Assembly: GCA_018340375.1 (NCBI GenBank)
Contig: JAFFJZ010000001.1
Coordinates: 42,462,001 to 42,526,000 of the forward strand
Reading direction: 5' to 3'
Length of the DNA stretch: 64,000 nt
Source: Gonatopus flavifemur
Lineage: Eukaryota > Arthropoda > Insecta > Hymenoptera > Dryinidae
Both the position numbers and the translations under genes were made by a program. How positions within the stretch are numbered: the stretch's first letter is position 1; each line of letters opens with the position of its first letter. The notes under the pieces were generated by a model, which had not been told where the DNA came from, made no database searches, and saw only the letters and a program-made list of their open reading frames with translations. Shown one piece after another: positions 36,654-47,266 of this stretch.

Positions 36654-37221
36654 CTGGGTGATTCAAAATCATCGTACACTTTTCTGAGAGCAGATTTTTG
36701 ATGAAATTCTGAAAAGGTTTTGGTCCGGAATACTCAGATCCGATCCTTAGATCCGGAGATATGAGCATTTTTTCATTTTTTGAAAAATCCAAATACCTCA
36801 GAAGTACCATATTTCTGACTCTTGAATCCAAAACCATCCACTAAGTTAGATGACGGGGTATCCCTGGAAAAAAATAAATCTAATTTAGCTTCTCCCGTTG
36901 TGGAGTTCTAGCGGTTTGAAATTTTTTGCATTCCAGCCAATCACAATTCAACAACTTTGAATCGCTATAACTCTACAACGAAGGAAGGTGAATTGGATTA
37001 ATTTTTTTCAGGGATACCCCGTGATCTGACTTGGAGAATGGTGTTGGATTCAAAAGTCAGAAATATGGTACTTCCGAGGTAGTTGGATTTTTCAAAAAAT
37101 TGAAAAACGCTTATATCTCCGGATCTAAGGATCAGATCTGAATATTCCGGACCAAAACCTTCTCGGGATTTCATCAAAAATCTGCTCTCAGAAAAGTGTA
37201 CGGCAATTTTGAATCACCCAG
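36654..37221. mobile_element. Tc1/mariner-type foldback element, CTGGGTGATTC ends
   Basis: CTGGGTGATTCAAAAT at the left pairs with ATTTTGAATCACCCAG at the right; TA at 36652-36653 and 37222-37223. Arms of more than 200 bp include TACACTTTTCTGAGAGCAGA, TGGTCCGGAATACTCAGATC and GACGGGGTATCCCTGG with their complements. TA duplication plus a GGGTGATTCAAAAT terminus fits a non-autonomous Tc1/mariner element. The frames over it are shadows of the palindrome. Confidence 0.9.
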
Positions 37222-37239
37222 TATATAATACTGAAAACT

Positions 37240-37352
37240 TTGCTGCCTCAGAGAATACCTTGCAGCGTTAGCACAAAATTCACTGCTCCAGTACAAAGTG
37301 AGACAGATAAATTAAATTTTGCTGCCCCAGCGAATTTTGTTTCCCCTGTGTC
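37240..37352. repeat. GCTGC(C/T)-rich MITE fragment
   Basis: TTTGCTGCCTCAGAGAAT and TTTTGCTGCCCCAGCGAATT resemble the interior of the 45803-46029 element. The ends are not defined. Confidence 0.35.
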
Positions 37353-37947
37353 TTCCCTCGATTCTCTTTTCGATAATTGTATTATTTTATGAATTATACA
37401 TTAACTGAATTGAAATTTGTTGCAAGTATTTCATGTTTTCCGGATTTTTTGAGTCTTCTTTTCACCACCAACCATTATTGAGTTCACCAAATTATTTATT
37501 ATAAATCTTGTGAAATAAGTTGTTACAATTATTTATCCTCAAGAAAATCCATCTGAACGTTATCATTCTGTGGTAAAATGAATAAGATATCCTTGAATCC
37601 TGAAGATATCCTGGAAAACCAGAATCGCTCCTTGAATCCTGGAAAGGACTTGGAATCATTTTTTGTTGTCAAAGTTGAAATTGCATTTTTTATTAAAAAC
37701 TGCAATATTCATATTTCAATTGAATACCTGGAGCTTAAAACTTGATCGAATATGTTGTCCAAATGCAAAATGGAACATGCCGATTACTAATATTCATAAA
37801 AAAAGCATCTTCTTCAAGTTTAAATTCCATTCCACGACCATTCCTCGACGAAATGAGAATTAATAAGTGAAAATTTCGTGCCTTTCGAAATAGATGTCTT
37901 ATAAAACGTATGTGACGATCACTTAGCGAAATCTGATTGAAATATTA

Positions 37948-38112
37948 TCCCGATCAAAAAAAACCTCAAGTGATTTCTCATAGGAACCCTCGATGGTTCC
38001 CATAAGGGTTCCCCTGGGAATTTGGCAAAAAAATTATGACAAAAACCCATCTGGGAACCCTAATGGGATCCCACGTGGGAGCCCGTGTAAGATCCTACAT
38101 GAAGTGTTTTTG
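37948..38112. repeat. GGGAACCCT dispersed repeat, copy 1
   Basis: Begins TCCCGATCAAAAAAAACCTC and runs through CATAGGAACCCTCGATGG and TTCCCATAAGGGTTCC. It aligns with the reverse complement of 41917-42064. Many GGGAACCC/GGGTTCCC units make it partly self-complementary. Confidence 0.75.
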
Positions 38113-38480
38113 AATCGTTTCATTCTAAATACTCATATCAAATCTCCCCCAATGAGAACTTAGATGACTGAAAAGATGATTTTGATGGGCATAAACAATG
38201 GTGGACGAATACTGTTTGCAATAGTGGCCCAGTGATCTCTTTTGATACTGAAATATTCTCCAAAAATGTGTTACATTAGTTTACCAATAATTGGTATCTT
38301 TTTGATAGCTCTGGCAACTATTTTTTGCATGGATCTGACAGCAATTTTCAGTGGTGCAGAATAATTCATGTTCATGCTTCAATTTGTCTAATTTTCCTGA
38401 AGTTGATGCGAATAAAGTTTAAAATATGTAAAATTCAATGGTACAGCTTAACATACCTTTTCATCTAACGTATTTTTGTA

Positions 38481-38732
38481 CACTGTAAAAAAAATTTGTT
38501 GAATTCCAAACAAAAATGCTTGGAAATTTACAAATTTGGTTTGGAAAAATAATTTCCAAAATTTCCTTTTTTGTAAATTGCCGAACAAAAGTTTGTGAAT
38601 TCTTAAAAATCTTCGTGAAATCACAAAATTTTTTGAATGTTTACAAACTTTTGTTTGGTTATTTACAAAAAAAGTTTGTGTAAAAAACTGTCAAACTTCT
38701 TTAGCAGTTTAGGAAGTATATTTTTTACAGTG
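38481..38732. mobile_element. CACTGTAAAA MITE, TA flanks
   Basis: CACTGTAAAAAAAATTTG at the left pairs with a right end of TTTTTTACAGTG, TA on each side. The interior is rich in TTTGTTTGG/ACAAACTTTTGTTTGG-like repeats. Confidence 0.8.
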
Positions 38733-39000
38733 TATTGTAAAAACAAATACTTGAAATTCAATATGTTGATGTATAAAATATATATTTGTAATTTTAATTC
38801 GAAAAAATACTGTTTGATTATAAGGATTTAATAAAAATTGCAGTGACCTGACATTATCGATATTGATTTCACCTGGTGTAAACTCTAATATCATAACGCT
38901 GCCCTGAATTTTGATGATGGAAATATTTAATACCTTTCCCTGTGAAAATAAAGAAACTAGAGATACCCCTCATGTTTGAATGGGATTATAATTTCAAAGA

Positions 39001-39008
39001 TGGATAAT
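39001..39008. repeat. hAT target-site duplication TGGATAAT (left)
   Basis: Identical to 41719-41726. Confidence 0.9.
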
Positions 39009-39287
39009 CAGGGCTGGCATCTGTGGGTCCAACCCAATTGGACCCAGTCGGTTTTTTCGGGTGGGTACGGATTGAAAAAACCCAGTCAAAAACCCACATG
39101 GTGCTCAATTGAATGGTTATTTTATACAATGTATTTTTCCATGTTGTTCTTCTTTCTAAATTTGAATCAGTAGAATTTCATCGATTCTACAGTTATGAGT
39201 ATCCCACTGGGTAGAATTGGATGAATTATACTACGTTATCAATTAATACTCACTATTTAGTGAGTGAAAGCTTACCTAAAGCTCGAA

Positions 39288-39325
39288 ATGATGATTGATC
39301 GAAATGATGATTGATCGAAATGAGT
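39288..39325. repeat. 15-bp tandem repeat, about 2.5 units
   Basis: CGAAATGATGATTGAT repeats directly with a third partial unit CGAAATGA. Confidence 0.85.
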
Positions 39326-39371
39326 CATATTTCGTTGGGAAACTCGAAACCGAAAAAAATAATTTATTTGA

Positions 39372-39456
39372 TCGAATGAACTGAAGTTAGTTGTGAAAAT
39401 GAGTTCCGAGTAATAAAAGAATAGAAGCCGGTAATAAAAGCTGTAGTAAAGGCAAC
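39372..39456. repeat. Segment homologous to 44362-44446
   Basis: GAACTGAAGTTAGTTGTGAA followed by ATGAGTTCCGAGTAATAA and GCCGGTAATAAAAG parallels 44362-44446 in the same orientation with about one base in five changed. Here the shared ATG frame is stopped after four codons. Confidence 0.6.
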
Positions 39457-40220
39457 TTCAAATTAGTAACAGCAACTAAATTCAGAGAAATTAAATTTGA
39501 ATTTAGTTGAGCCAACGCCTGCTTTAGTTATCCAAATATCAACAACTGTATCTAGTTGCTGGAACTAATTTGGAGTAAGGGTAACTAATAATTTCTTTCG
39601 GTGAATGGATATTCACCAATGCAGTGCATTGGAGTGAAATATTTATAATCGCGATCCAGTGGAATTCCACTGATCTAAATACAGGAAGTTATTTAATTGA
39701 GATTTGTTCAAATGTTGCTCGAATACCGTTGAAAGACTTACTCATTAAAGTGTGATTTTTTTTATGAAAACGAATCCGTGAAAATTGCCCAGAACTTTTC
39801 ATGCATATGTGGTACGACTAGCCATTGTTTTGGATCGTCGTTTTGTATTCTCGAAACCTTCCAAAGCATTGCCTAGCCAGATTATAAACGCTTGAGGAAT
39901 GTTGAAAAATTTCAAAAAACACGTTTCCACCAAAAACCACACCTCCACTTATTAGTCAATGGAATGTGATAACTTCCTTCAAGTATAGAAAAATATGGGA
40001 GATAAACATCAATGATTAAAAATGAATTCAATGGAAAACAATTTGTACAATGTAGATTTTAATTATGACGAGACAGCATTTAATATGATTCAATAAAATA
40101 GCATAAAATTGTAATTTGAATATGAATGTTCATATTTCGGTACAAATACAACGGTACATATTCATTCTTAATTTCTACATAATAAATGAGTTTGATAACT
40201 CTATTTGTTTATTTTTTATA

Positions 40221-40462
40221 CACTGAGGGAAGGAATTCATTGGGACAAAAGAATATTACATCCAATGGTATCTATAAAATATTTCTTGAGATCAATGAAA
40301 TTCCACTCCAATGGATGGAATGGTTTTTCAGTTGATGAAATACTTCCTGCGGTCAAAAACCATTTCATTCGTTTGAATAATATTCAATTGGTTCAAAGAA
40401 ATATTTTATAGATACCATTGGATGAAATATTTTCTTGCCTCAATGACTTTTTTCCCTCAGTG
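40221..40462. mobile_element. CACTGAGGGAAG MITE nested in the hAT, TA flanks
   Basis: About 70-bp arms: CACTGAGGGAAGGAATTCAT and CCAATGGTATCTATAAAATA pair with TATTTTATAGATACCATTGG and TTTTTTCCCTCAGTG. TA at both sides. It is among the cleanest, and so probably youngest, of the CACxG group here. Confidence 0.9.
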
Positions 40463-40520
40463 TACTTATATGGGGCTTTTGTATTTTTTTTATTCAAAAA
40501 AAATATCACAATAAAAATTA

Positions 40521-40672
40521 GGGTGAATTACCTAGTAAATGAACGATGGCCTCATGGAATAAAGATTCATAAGAGAAGTAACTATTAAAAAACAATCAAA
40601 TTACTTTAATGTAGCAGAAAGTTTTAATAATTACTTCTTTTATACATCGTTCATCTACTGGGTAGTTCACCC
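40521..40672. mobile_element. 152-bp MITE nested in the hAT, GGGTGAATTACC ends
   Basis: GGGTGAATTACCTAGTAAAT and GAACGATG pair with CATCGTTCATCTACTGGG and GTAGTTCACCC; TA at 40519-40520 and 40673-40674. A different terminus family from the CACxG elements but the same TA duplication. Confidence 0.85.
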
Positions 40673-40696
40673 TATTTTAGAAAGTCTCAGTTGTAG

Positions 40697-40921
40697 TTAA
40701 TTATCGTGTTGTTCATTTTGATAAAATTTATATAGTTCAACTAATTTAGTGGCCCTTTCTGGAACTAGTCTATTCCTCAGACTATTCTAAATATGCCCGA
40801 ATGAAGAAAAAATTTTTTCAATCCCAGCACTGCTAGGTGGACACCTTAACAATTTGGCAAAAAACATGCAAAACCACTTGGTAGATTGTTTTGATGTACA
40901 GTGTGGTCTTGCATCAGAATT
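40697..40921 (-). pseudogene. hAT transposase C-terminal dimerisation domain, decayed
   Basis: Reading the minus strand gives about 75 codons: NSDARPHCTSKQ, then WFCMFFAKLLRCPPSSAGIE, KIFSSFGHI, an in-frame TAG, then NSLRNRLVPERATKLVEL and a stop. The P-x-SSAxxE-R/K-x-F-S-x-x-G followed by L-R-N-R-L-x-P/V-E-x-A/x-K-L pattern is the hATC (Dimer_Tnp_hAT) domain that ends hAT transposases. The position inside a CAGGG/8-bp-TSD element agrees. The premature TAG and unreadable upstream sequence show it is non-functional. The family identification rests on motif recognition only. Confidence 0.85.
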
Positions 40922-41477
40922 AGAATGGACACGAAATACAAGGATTTGTAACGTCCAATTTTAATTGTGGCGATGCTGATCGAATTGCAGTAAAGTGCGT
41001 TAACGGTTGGAGTAAATTGCACTTGGAAATTTCACTAGTTTCAAACTTGATTTCAGCTCATGTGAACACAAATCTTGGTCCAATTTCAATCTGATCGAGG
41101 CCCAACCTTGAAAGCTCAGGCCAAAGTCGAACAAAAATTGATCCCAGATTGGTGCTCACATGAGAAATTATATGAAAAGTCACTTTTTAGTTTATTCGGT
41201 ATTTCTTGGTGACAATATAAAGTGAAATGGAATATGGTAGGGAGTCTTTTGGCAGAATCGACATGATTTTACAATCACTAGTCGCTTTCAGAGAACACTA
41301 GGGCATGACTAGCGGTGGTCAAATCATGTTCATCCGGCCAAAAAACCTTACCATGGAATATACATATATAAATATATTATTCTATGTCATCATATACGAA
41401 AAATGATAACATAGTACGATAAGAATGAAGATGAGTAGGTCATACTAAGAATCATCAGAGAAAACCAATGCCAATCA

Positions 41478-41617
41478 GCATTGCCAGTATTCCCTAGAAA
41501 AATCTTCAGCATCTGATGATTGGTCATTTCTTGCACAACTGGCCAATCATATTTTCAATTTGGAAAGAAATGACCAATGACAAAAAATCTGAAGATTTTC
41601 CTAGGAAATACTGGCAT
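41478..41617. repeat. Hairpin repeat inside the hAT
   Basis: TTGCCAGTATTCCCTAGAAA and ATTGGTCATTTCTT pair with AAGAAATGACCAAT and CTAGGAAATACTGGCAT. Either an inserted small MITE or a hAT subterminal structure. Confidence 0.65.
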
Positions 41618-41718
41618 CACTGACGCCAATTTGATAAAACCCGAAAAAACCCGAAAAAACCTGATTGTACCCAGTGGGGCGGGTTTCAAAGAAAAAACCC
41701 GGGTTTTTTCCAACCCTG

Positions 41719-41726
41719 TGGATAAT
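41719..41726. repeat. hAT target-site duplication TGGATAAT (right)
   Basis: Identical to 39001-39008. Confidence 0.9.
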
Positions 41727-41916
41727 TGCACGTACCTTCTCATAATTTGTTCATTTCAATATTCTAGAAATCCCAAGTTCAATTATATATCAATTAACTT
41801 TATTCACAGCTGGGTAAATTGAAAATTTATTTCACAAGTATATACGGAAAGCATGAACTTTCAAGAAATTTTGACCAATTATAAGATTCTATGTTGAATA
41901 CAATGTATTATATAAA

Positions 41917-42064
41917 GTCCCACAAGGGTTCCCAGATGAGTCCCAGGCAAAAAATTTTTGTGGCAGATTCCCAGGGGAACCTTAATGGGATCCTATCTGT
42001 GAACCCTTATGGGAACCCTCGAGGGTTCCTATGAGGTATCCCTTGGGGTTCTTTTTGATCGGAA
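41917..42064. repeat. GGGAACCCT dispersed repeat, copy 2 (inverted)
   Basis: The reverse complement starts TCCGATCAAAAAGAACC and follows copy 1 (37948-38112) through CATAGGAACCCTCGAGGG. It directly precedes the element at 42080. Confidence 0.75.
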
Positions 42065-42079
42065 TAAGACTTTGGATCT

Positions 42080-42587
42080 CCCTGGTGGAAATGAAGCGTA
42101 TACACGAAGCGCAAAGGAAGCGCATACGAAGCGAAAAATGTTTCAATTCCCTCTTCGTGAAGCGTGTGATGCCCGCTTGCTGTGAAATGATGAAATCATA
42201 CCTTCCATATACGCTTCATAATCTCTCAGTCCCATTTCACACGCGCTTCATGTGAAGTAATAGTAAGTTACATTAAGCGTATGCGAATCATACCTATTCT
42301 GACCTCAAATAATATCTCCAAGCAGTTTATCCCAACGACGATCCATGGCTCAGTGGATAAAACCTTCGTCTACCATGGTGAAAGTCATCAGTTCGATTCT
42401 CGCTATGGTGTGCGATTTTATTTATTCAAGTTTCATGAATTTTATATGCTTCCTTTGTTTCAATTCCCTCTTCACATACTCTTTGTATCCCTCCCATTCA
42501 AGCTTCGTGTACTTTTCATTAACGCTTCGGTTACTCTCCAACATAAGCTTCATTTACTCTTCCTTTTCGCTTCCATTTTCAACAGGG
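42080..42587. mobile_element. AAGCG-rich TIR element with a tRNA-like core
   Basis: CCCTGGTGGAAATGAAGCG at the left pairs with CGCTTCCATTTTCAACAGGG at the right. The left part repeats AAGCG(T/C)ATAC and the right part its complement. A tRNA-like sequence occupies the middle (42340-42412). A solo end lies at 322-398. Confidence 0.75.
42340..42412 (+). repeat. tRNA-derived module a (SINE-like or pseudo-tRNA)
   Basis: GGCTCAGTGGATAA matches the D-arm/A-box of tRNAs; 40 bases on, GTTCGATTCTCGC matches the TPsiC-arm/B-box. Stem pairing is too poor for a functional tRNA, so it is called a tRNA-derived remnant. Confidence 0.65.
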
Positions 42588-42935
42588 CTAGTTTGGTTGG
42601 ACATTTCAGAAGTCGAAAATATGATTTGAATGATCGAGAAAATTCCATCGATAGATAATATTCAATCACAAGTTGATATTGAAATCCGAGCTGATCGAAC
42701 TTTGAAAAGAAAAAGTATCGAAGAAGGTTTAAAGTTTGAAATTTATTCCTCTGTGTCGGAGAAAAACATAATAAAATTGTGTAGATACATGAAATCAATC
42801 AAAAATCGGGAATACTTTTCATATTATTAGATTTAGAGAATAAAAGTCATATGGAAGAATACGCGAACAACCTGCGAGGAGTGAAAAATAAGACAGATAT
42901 TGTCTTTGTACGTTGTTCACACGTTGTATTATCGC

Positions 42936-43235
42936 CGGGGTTGTCAATTCTACCAAGTGCTGGTTCGGGGTTTTGAAAAATTTGTTTTCGTAAGGTATAT
43001 AAACCAATCGATCCATAATCTTTTGAAATGAAAAATGAATACGTCATGCACGAGAGTAAGGATTTTTTCAAACTTCAATCGCAAATTTTACCAAGTGCTG
43101 GAGCAAATTGATGGAATACTTGCAAAAATTCGTCTCCGTAGGATGAAGACCAATTGATTAGGGATTTTCTGAAATGAGAAATAAATAGAACTTGAGAAGA
43201 ACCTTCCTTAAAAAGTGCACTTGCAAATTTGCAAT
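42936..43235. repeat. 141-bp-type tandem repeat, about 2 units (locus 2)
   Basis: TACCAAGTGCTGG occurs at 42951 and 43089 (138 apart), each followed by a TTGCAAAAATTCGT/TTGAAAAATTTGT-like block and a GACCAATTGATTAG/AACCAATCGATCCA-like block. These are the same landmarks, in the same order, as at 22785-23220. Confidence 0.8.
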
Positions 43236-44361
43236 CCTGTATACATGCTGATGTCTCTCTTTATTCGACGTTTAACGAGCTCATCTGATCCTCAAAGATG
43301 CATAATGGAACAAAAATGATCACAGTCCTAGAATTTCACAATCGATTGTCCTGGAAACTACTGAAAAAGTCTTGGAATCGAATTTTTCGATAACAGTAGA
43401 CATCCTAATACACTGTAAATTCTGGTGTTGTTCTTCGATGAAAGGTTTTATTCTAAAGTGTTCAAATCATGTAGGCACTTCTCAAACACTTACAGGTATG
43501 TAATATACCCATAAACACATTTTCAGTAATTACACGATTTAAGGGTATCGAAATAGGACACTTGAATGTGCAGTGTATCGTTGAAGTTCCACGAAAATTT
43601 GCAGTACATATGAGACTTCGAGTTAATGGAGCAAACGTTGAAGAATAATTGGAATGTTTAGAGATGATTCGAAGTAATTCAAAGGAATTACAGATTATCA
43701 GCATCATTTGCCATCGCTTATCAGGTCCTTGAATACACGTATGGATCAAAAGAATAGATCGTTGTGAGGTTTGAAGGTAGTTTTGGTTATTCGGAAGTGA
43801 ACTGAGGTAAATAAGTACTGTTGGATATTGTTAAAGTTCTTTGGTGTCACGTGAAGATTGTTGGGAGTTGAGAGTACTTGATGGCTAGTGAAGGTCGATG
43901 TAAGTAAATTGAGGTATTCGAGGGGTTCGATGGTTTCCAGTGATACCGAGGTACTTGAATTTGAACATGTATAGCGAAAAGTTATTCAACTTTTCCTCCG
44001 TCTTCGATGCCAAGTAGTTCCACTCCAATGTGAATGTTACAAGTTAACCCTCACGTTTAGGGATATGGAGGAACTTTGTATCAATCCATGCGATTGATTG
44101 ATAAGAATGTTTGAAACTTGATATCCCAGTTATTGATAATCACACAGACAGAAAAAACCTTCCTGAAATTCATTTCAACTAACACGCAAAAAAATTTCTT
44201 CTCGTATTCACCACAACTTGGAGAGAGATTTGGGACAGGGACAATTTTGGAGCACTGCAATTGTCATCAAATCCACTCCAATTCAGTTGAAATTGCCAGC
44301 ATTTATTTTAAATGTTGAAAGAAATTGTCTCAGTCACAGAATTTACCGCAAATTATTTTTC

Positions 44362-44530
44362 CCGTGAACGAACTGCAGTTGGTTGCGAATATGAGTTCCG
44401 AGAATAATGAAAGAATAAGCGCCGGTAATAAAGATTGTACTACAGTCAGAGAAAGCGAGGAAGGAGGTGTAAAAAGTGCCGATTTTTGCCCATCGAATTT
44501 TTGCAAAAGAGAATGAAGTGTTGATTTTGA
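44362..44530 (+). pseudogene. Unidentified coding-like remnant
   Basis: An open frame with ATG (MSSENNERISAGNKDCTT, then VRESEEGGVKSADFCPSNFC, stop after KRE) of about 41 codons, preceded in frame by IIFPVNELQLVAN. A diverged copy of the first 85 bases lies at 39372-39456 inside the hAT. The Cys-containing, charged composition looks protein-like, but I do not recognise the family. Likely part of a dispersed repeat. Confidence 0.3.
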
Positions 44531-44829
44531 TAGTCCTTGTTTCTTGAGCCTTGCTGTGAACAAGTATAAGAACAGGAACGATATTTTCACCTGTTGCAAT
44601 TGAATTTGCTCCAAATTGAGCAAACATGTTTTCAGTTCAACAGAACTGTTGTATTGAAGACAAAAAATGTCAAATCAACACGATTCTTTTTGATCCTTTC
44701 GAAAATTCAGACAAAATATCAACAGCGAATGTTACAATCAGTAAAATTTCTGCAAATATTCAAAATTTTCAACTAATTTTTCAACCATTCTTCATGACAA
44801 TCGATTGAGAATCGTCAAAAAAAACTGTA

Positions 44830-45064
44830 CACGCAGAAAACAGATGTGTTGAAAAGTCCCATGATTTATTGAGGATCAGCACCAGTCTCTGACAAATAGA
44901 GTTTTCACTTGAATTTACTTTTAAAAAGTCCCATAATTAGACGTATTTCTACAAGAAATTCTGGTACTTTTGAAGCTATATTCAGGTAAATAATTTCATT
45001 TATCACAGACTGGCGCTGATCCTCAATAAATTATGGGAATTTTTAAAATATATTTTTCTGCGTG
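44830..45064. mobile_element. CACGCAG-type MITE, TA flanks
   Basis: About 70-bp arms: CACGCAGAAAACAGATGTG, GTCCCATGATTTATTGAGGA and CAGCACCAGTCTCTGACAAA have complements at the right, ending TTTTTCTGCGTG. TA at 44828-44829 and 45065-45066. Confidence 0.9.
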
Positions 45065-45289
45065 TATATCAATATAGAAGAGCTTACGGCTTCTATTACA
45101 AACATTTCATTATGATTCAATATTTCATCCAAGAATTTATCCTCCTCTCCCCTTTCGATATTCTTCACACGTTTGGAGAATAATGGAACAATTTTCTCGC
45201 TCGACTTTGGTCAACGCTATTTGACCCGATGGTTGGAAAAAGTATAAACTCACATTGTATCGCGCGTGTATCGTTGGTATACTCATTGT

Positions 45290-45545
45290 GATTCGTACAC
45301 AAAAGCAAAGAGGAAAAGAGGTATCGTGCGCATAGCGTCTCTGTTTCAATCATAAAAGCAAATCGTAAAATTCTGAAACGAAAAGAGGAGAAGGATTCGT
45401 ATTCCCGTACCTCTGTGTTGCGAAGTCGAAAACTGTGAGGAGGGTCGAAGGCGAGAGGAAGAGATGTTCTTGCTTCTTTTCTCATTGAAAAATCTTTGGA
45501 AAAGAAGGATGAAAAACTGAAAAAAAAGAGACAAAGATATGTAAT
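45290..45545. repeat. Purine-rich tract
   Basis: The plus strand is G/A-rich with islands such as GAGGAAAAGAGG, AAAAGAGGAGAAGGATTC and GGCGAGAGGAAGAGATG. The 67-106-codon minus-strand frames are Phe/Ser/Leu-rich for this reason and are not called genes. Confidence 0.5.
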
Positions 45546-45802
45546 ACACTCTCTACTTTTTCACTATTCTATACTGACTCTGTATGTACAAAACAGAAAG
45601 CAATAAAATGTTGCTTTCATGGTATGGCACATCGAGTAAGACGTATAACTGTCAGATATACCGACATGTGGATGGGAGGTGGAATGAGATGAACTTTAAG
45701 AACTAAGACCAAACAATAAGATATTGGTTTGTTTTGTTTTACCGGTGAATTTAATCTAAGCATTTTTCGAAAATTATTACGGAGAATTATATGTGCACTA
45801 TA

Positions 45803-46029
45803 CACGGGAAAAAAATCGCTGCGACAGCGAAATCTGATTTTGCTGGGGCAGCAAATTGTTTGCTATGACAAGAATCTATTTGCTGTTGAAAAGTTGGTGG
45901 AGGAGCTGAAATGCGGGGCTGTCATAATTGAAAAGTTGCAGTCGTAGCTAAGGGTCACAGCCAAAAATTTGCTGCTCTATAGCAAAAGGGAGATTTCACT
46001 GTCACAGCGAATTTCTTTTTTTTCTCCTG
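45803..46029. mobile_element. CACGGG-type MITE with CTGCGACAG blocks, TA flanks
   Basis: CACGGGAAAAAAATCGCTG and CGACAGCGAAATCT pair with AGATTTCACTGTCACAGCGA and a right end of TTTTCTCCTG. TA flanks both ends. Confidence 0.85.
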
Positions 46030-46361
46030 TATATTGATTTTATATCAACACTCAGGGTTGATTCATACGCATCAGATTCGGGAGAGATTTATACAGTGGA
46101 TGAGTCACAGGCAAGCTGGGTTGCCGATGAGATTATATATGTTTAAAGGAATTCATTCTTCAGAATCAATGTTTGAGTATGTTTTATTATCACACAGCAA
46201 AGAGAGTTGAAGAAGAACTCTTCGAAAGAACACCATAATTTGTCCGAACGAATTGAAGAGAAATTAATTCTCAAACGGGTCCTTTTTTTTCTCAGAGGAA
46301 AATAAAATTGATAAAAATTGAAGCGATCCCAGTTTGATGATTTTCCTGATTCATTTGAGGG

Positions 46362-47062
46362 GGGATCCTGCTTCAGGAGGCCTTAAAATAGTGTTTTTTG
46401 AGAATTTTTGTAATAGCAAAACAATAATTCTATCCAACGAACTTTTCAGGGTATTTTCATATATTTTTCAAGTTAATGAAAAACTTTTTTCCAGTGTGAA
46501 AAGAGTCATGTTCACATTCGTAGAGCGCCTCGCAATTCAAGTCTTCTATCGGTGGGAAAGATACAGGTCGTATTTATTATCTCAAACAGAAAAACCAGAC
46601 GGCAACTTCAATTTTCATGCATCATTTTTCCTTGCGAACCAAGAAAACCTGGGAAAAATCGTGGAATTCAAAATCCACTCGGGATTTGAAAAAAAACAGT
46701 TGCTTTTGGAGGAAGAATAATCACTTGAGAATGCTATAAAAATTGCTTAGACATGATTTTCCACGAACATTTTGGGTTCAAATCGAAGAGGATACAAAAC
46801 TGAACATAACAAGCTTTGGTTCATTTCATTCGGACCTCTATTTTTTTTGCAATCACTCCCACCGGTTTATGATGATTGTGAGAATGGAAACTGGAGACAA
46901 CAGACTTTCCTTCATTATTTATCATTGGAAAAAAATTTTTTCATCAACTTGAAACATACGGGAATATACTCTAGAAAGTTCGTTTCATTCAATTATTTTT
47001 TTTGTATCTAGAAAGATTCTCCGAAAAAACGCTTTTTTGAGGCCTCCTGAAGCAGAATTCCC
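46362..47062. mobile_element. About 700-bp foldback element, GGGAT(C/T)CTGCTTCAGG ends
   Basis: Left GGGATCCTGCTTCAGGAGGC; right GCCTCCTGAAGCAGAATTCCC. Pairing resumes inward: AACGAACTTTTCAGGGTATT with the complement of 46950-46990, and CAAGTTAATGAAAAACTTTT with that of 46930-46955. The 128-codon frame at 46334-46720 begins outside the element and spans its arm, so it is probably incidental. Confidence 0.75.
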
Positions 47063-47266
47063 GCTTAATAATAATTTTTGTAATCTGACCTCAAAGATAT
47101 CAAGAAGATTTCAAAAGCAGACTGCATTTGCTTTTTGATAAAAAAGCTTCACAACCGGATCGTTATTTTTCGTAAAAAAATGGTCGAATATATTATAGAA
47201 ACTATCAAGCAATCATTTCCTGTCTAAATTTTCGCTCCACCAAAAGATAACTGAAAGTAGGCCATA

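Larger units (their letters stand above)
39009..41718. mobile_element. 2.7-kb decayed hAT transposon with 8-bp TSD
   Basis: Left end CAGGGCTGGCATCTGTGGG; right end GGTTTTTTCCAACCCTG. CAGGGxTGG/CCAACCCTG termini and a perfect 8-bp duplication (TGGATAAT) are diagnostic of hAT elements. Subterminal AACCCGAAAAAACC motifs near the right end and GGTTTTTTCGGGTGGG near the left are also typical. It contains a transposase remnant on the minus strand (40697-40921) and three later insertions or hairpins (40221-40462, 40521-40672, 41478-41617). The size is near a full-length hAT, but the rest of the coding region is unreadable. Confidence 0.9.

Noticed and set aside
36649..36837. 62-codon minus-strand frame
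   Set aside because: Lies in the arm of the 36654-37221 foldback; the palindrome repeats the same peptide on the other side.
42340..42412. Functional tRNA
   Set aside because: A- and B-box-like blocks are present but the acceptor, D and T stems do not pair well.
46334..46720. 128-codon plus-strand frame
   Set aside because: Starts outside and runs through the arm of a foldback element; no recognised domain.
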